Assembly (NCBI GenBank): GCA_902771745.1
Contig: CACXYG010000033.1
Coordinates: forward strand, 1-14,775
Length of the DNA: 14,775 bases
Direction: 5' to 3'
Origin: an uncultured Erysipelotrichaceae bacterium
GTDB taxonomy: Bacteria > Bacillota_I > Bacilli_A > RFN20 > CAG-288
The translations under genes were made by a program, and so were the position numbers. A model generated the notes under the pieces. That model had not been told where the DNA came from and did not search any database. It saw only the letters and a list, made by a program, of their open reading frames with translations. The first letter of the stretch is position 1; every line of letters starts with the position of its first letter. Positions 14,010 to 14,775 of the stretch are shown one piece after another.

Positions 14010-14053
14010 GTTAATAAAAAAGAAGTTTTCAAGGTTTTAGAAAAATAGTTTAT
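13993..14053. repeat. Inverted repeat with 12-bp perfect arms
   Basis: ATAAACTATTTT (13993-14004) and AAAATAGTTTAT (14042-14053) are exact reverse complements separated by 37 bases. The arms are followed outward by GACA and TGTC, which also match after a seven-base bulge. It could be a cruciform-like operator pair or a leader hairpin; there is no direct evidence of function. Confidence 0.5.
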
Positions 14054-14119
14054 TGTCTAATATTATAACTCTACTACCCATCCCTTTTAAACTGTTTTTG
14101 AAATGATAGAGTTTTCATT

Positions 14120-14167
14120 GCGTTTTTTATAAAAAACGCTTTGAAAAGGGCTTACAACTAGTATAAT
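14120..14167 (+). promoter_or_regulatory. 20-bp palindrome and promoter of the FAD-dehydrogenase gene
   Basis: GCGTTTTTTA followed by TAAAAAACGC (14120-14139) is a perfect 20-base palindrome. It directly precedes a -35-like TTGAAA (14141-14146) and a perfect TATAAT (14162-14167). The spacer is 15 bases, or 16 if TTTGAA is used. A palindrome abutting the -35 suggests a regulator-binding site. Transcription would begin near 14174. Confidence 0.55.
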
Positions 14168-14199
14168 AATGAACGCCGTAAACTTTGGGAGGTCCCCTT

Positions 14200-14775
14200 A
14201 TGGAACAAAAACGCTATGACGCTATTATCATCGGTGCTGGCCCAGCTGGTATCTTCACCGCTTTGGAACTCACCAGCAAAAAACCAGAAGCCAAAGTCTT
14301 GATCATCGATCAGGGCAGAAACCTTGCCAGCAGAACCTGTCCTGCCAGAAAGACAGGTGTTTGTGTCCACTGCAATCCATGTGCGATTGTCAACGGTTGG
14401 GCAGGCGCTGGCGCATTCTCCGATGGTAAGTTATCTCTCTCCGATGAAGTCGGTGGCCATATCAACGAATATGTCGGTCACGACAAAGCCATGGAACTCA
14501 TCCATGATGCGGATCAGTATTATTTACAATTCGGTGCCAGCGAGGAAGTCTTCGGTCTTGACGATGCCAAGGTGGAAGAAATCGCTTATGAAGCATCCAA
14601 ATACAATATCCATTTAGTACCATGTCCAGTCAGACACTTGGGTACTGAAAGAGCCGTCTCTGTCTTAATCGGCATGCACGATTATCTTGTCTCTAAGACC
14701 AATACCACGTTCTTAGAACTCACCTCAGCGTTAGAAATCTTAAAAGAGGAAGACAAGGTCACTGGCGTGGTTATC
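14200..14775 (+). CDS. FAD-dependent dehydrogenase, COG2509-like (partial, 5' end)
   Basis: Only the first 192 codons are in the window; the frame is still open at the right edge. The N-terminus is a Rossmann FAD-binding motif, IIIGAGPAGIFTALEL (9-24; GxGxxG at 12-17), ending at the acidic D37 (LIIDQG). The cysteine-rich segment CPARKTGVCVHCNPC (C47, C55, C58, C61) and the following GWAGAGAFSDGKLSLS (66-81) are hallmarks of uncharacterised COG2509 dehydrogenases. The start at 14200 follows GGGAGGT (14187-14193) at good spacing. Codon use differs from the left-hand genes, with many C-ending codons (ATC, GCC, GTC, GAC), which may reflect high expression. Substrate and partner are unknown, and the cysteines could bind a metal or be redox-active. 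Confidence 0.88.
   Translation, partial: MEQKRYDAIIIGAGPAGIFTALELTSKKPEAKVLIIDQGRNLASRTCPARKTGVCVHCNPCAIVNGWAGAGAFSDGKLSLSDEVGGHINEYVGHDKAMELIHDADQYYLQFGASEEVFGLDDAKVEEIAYEASKYNIHLVPCPVRHLGTERAVSVLIGMHDYLVSKTNTTFLELTSALEILKEEDKVTGVVI

Noticed and set aside
14187..14196. GGGAGGTCCC hairpin over the ribosome binding site of the FAD-dehydrogenase
   Set aside because: Only three base pairs can form around a four-base loop, which is too weak to matter.
1..14775. CRISPR array, tRNA/rRNA, insertion sequence or prophage region
   Set aside because: I saw no regularly spaced identical repeats, cloverleaf-like sequence, transposase or phage gene in any part of the window. The polymerase/YolD-like pair alone is not enough to call a prophage.

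Overview
The window looks like chromosomal DNA from a low-GC, Gram-positive, probably anaerobic Bacillota, perhaps from the Erysipelotrichia. That placement is an inference from gene families, AT-rich intergenic DNA, strong AGGAGG-type ribosome binding sites and oxygen-sensitive enzyme types: a radical SAM enzyme, an aldo/keto reductase with two [4Fe-4S] motifs and an iron-containing alcohol dehydrogenase. I see no tRNA, rRNA, CRISPR array, insertion sequence or prophage structural gene. No stretch longer than about 250 bases lacks a gene.

Left part, + strand (1-3583). A perfect palindrome, probably a terminator, closes an off-window gene. Then comes an aldo/keto reductase with a ferredoxin-like tail and its own terminator. 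Next is a two-gene AmmeMemoRadiSam module: a LigB/MEMO-like domain fused to AMMECR1, translationally coupled by an ATGA overlap to a short radical SAM enzyme. The biochemical role of this module is not established.

Middle part, - strand (7998 down to 3580). Five tightly packed genes read leftward: a DUF1653 protein, an iron-containing alcohol dehydrogenase, an unrecognised six-helix membrane protein, a Y-family DNA polymerase and a YolD-like protein. The polymerase carries an exact 17-bp tandem duplication near its 3' end. It shifts the frame, replaces the conserved C-terminal tail, and separates the polymerase stop from the YolD-like start, which would otherwise overlap. The last gene of this run collides tail to tail with the radical SAM gene, sharing four bases and leaving no room for a terminator.

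Right of a divergent promoter region (7999-8132), on the + strand, lies a PadR regulator, a DUF1700/HAAS membrane protein and a DUF4097 surface protein with ten very regular 19-20 residue repeats. This looks like an envelope-linked regulatory cassette. It ends at a bidirectional terminator shared with a leftward copper operon (copA, copZ-like, csoR) that has a clear CsoR-type operator at its promoter. CopA has metal-binding HMA domains at both ends and starts with GTG.

At the right end, a family I inorganic pyrophosphatase reads leftward. An intergenic region with several inverted repeats and promoter-like motifs follows, then the first 192 codons of a COG2509-type FAD-dependent dehydrogenase reading off the window.

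The most notable points are the frameshifting duplication in the polymerase, the AmmeMemoRadiSam fusion module, a possible leaderless promoter inside the leftward operon, the double-ended HMA architecture of CopA, and a predicted hairpin that would mask the ribosome binding site of the first gene.
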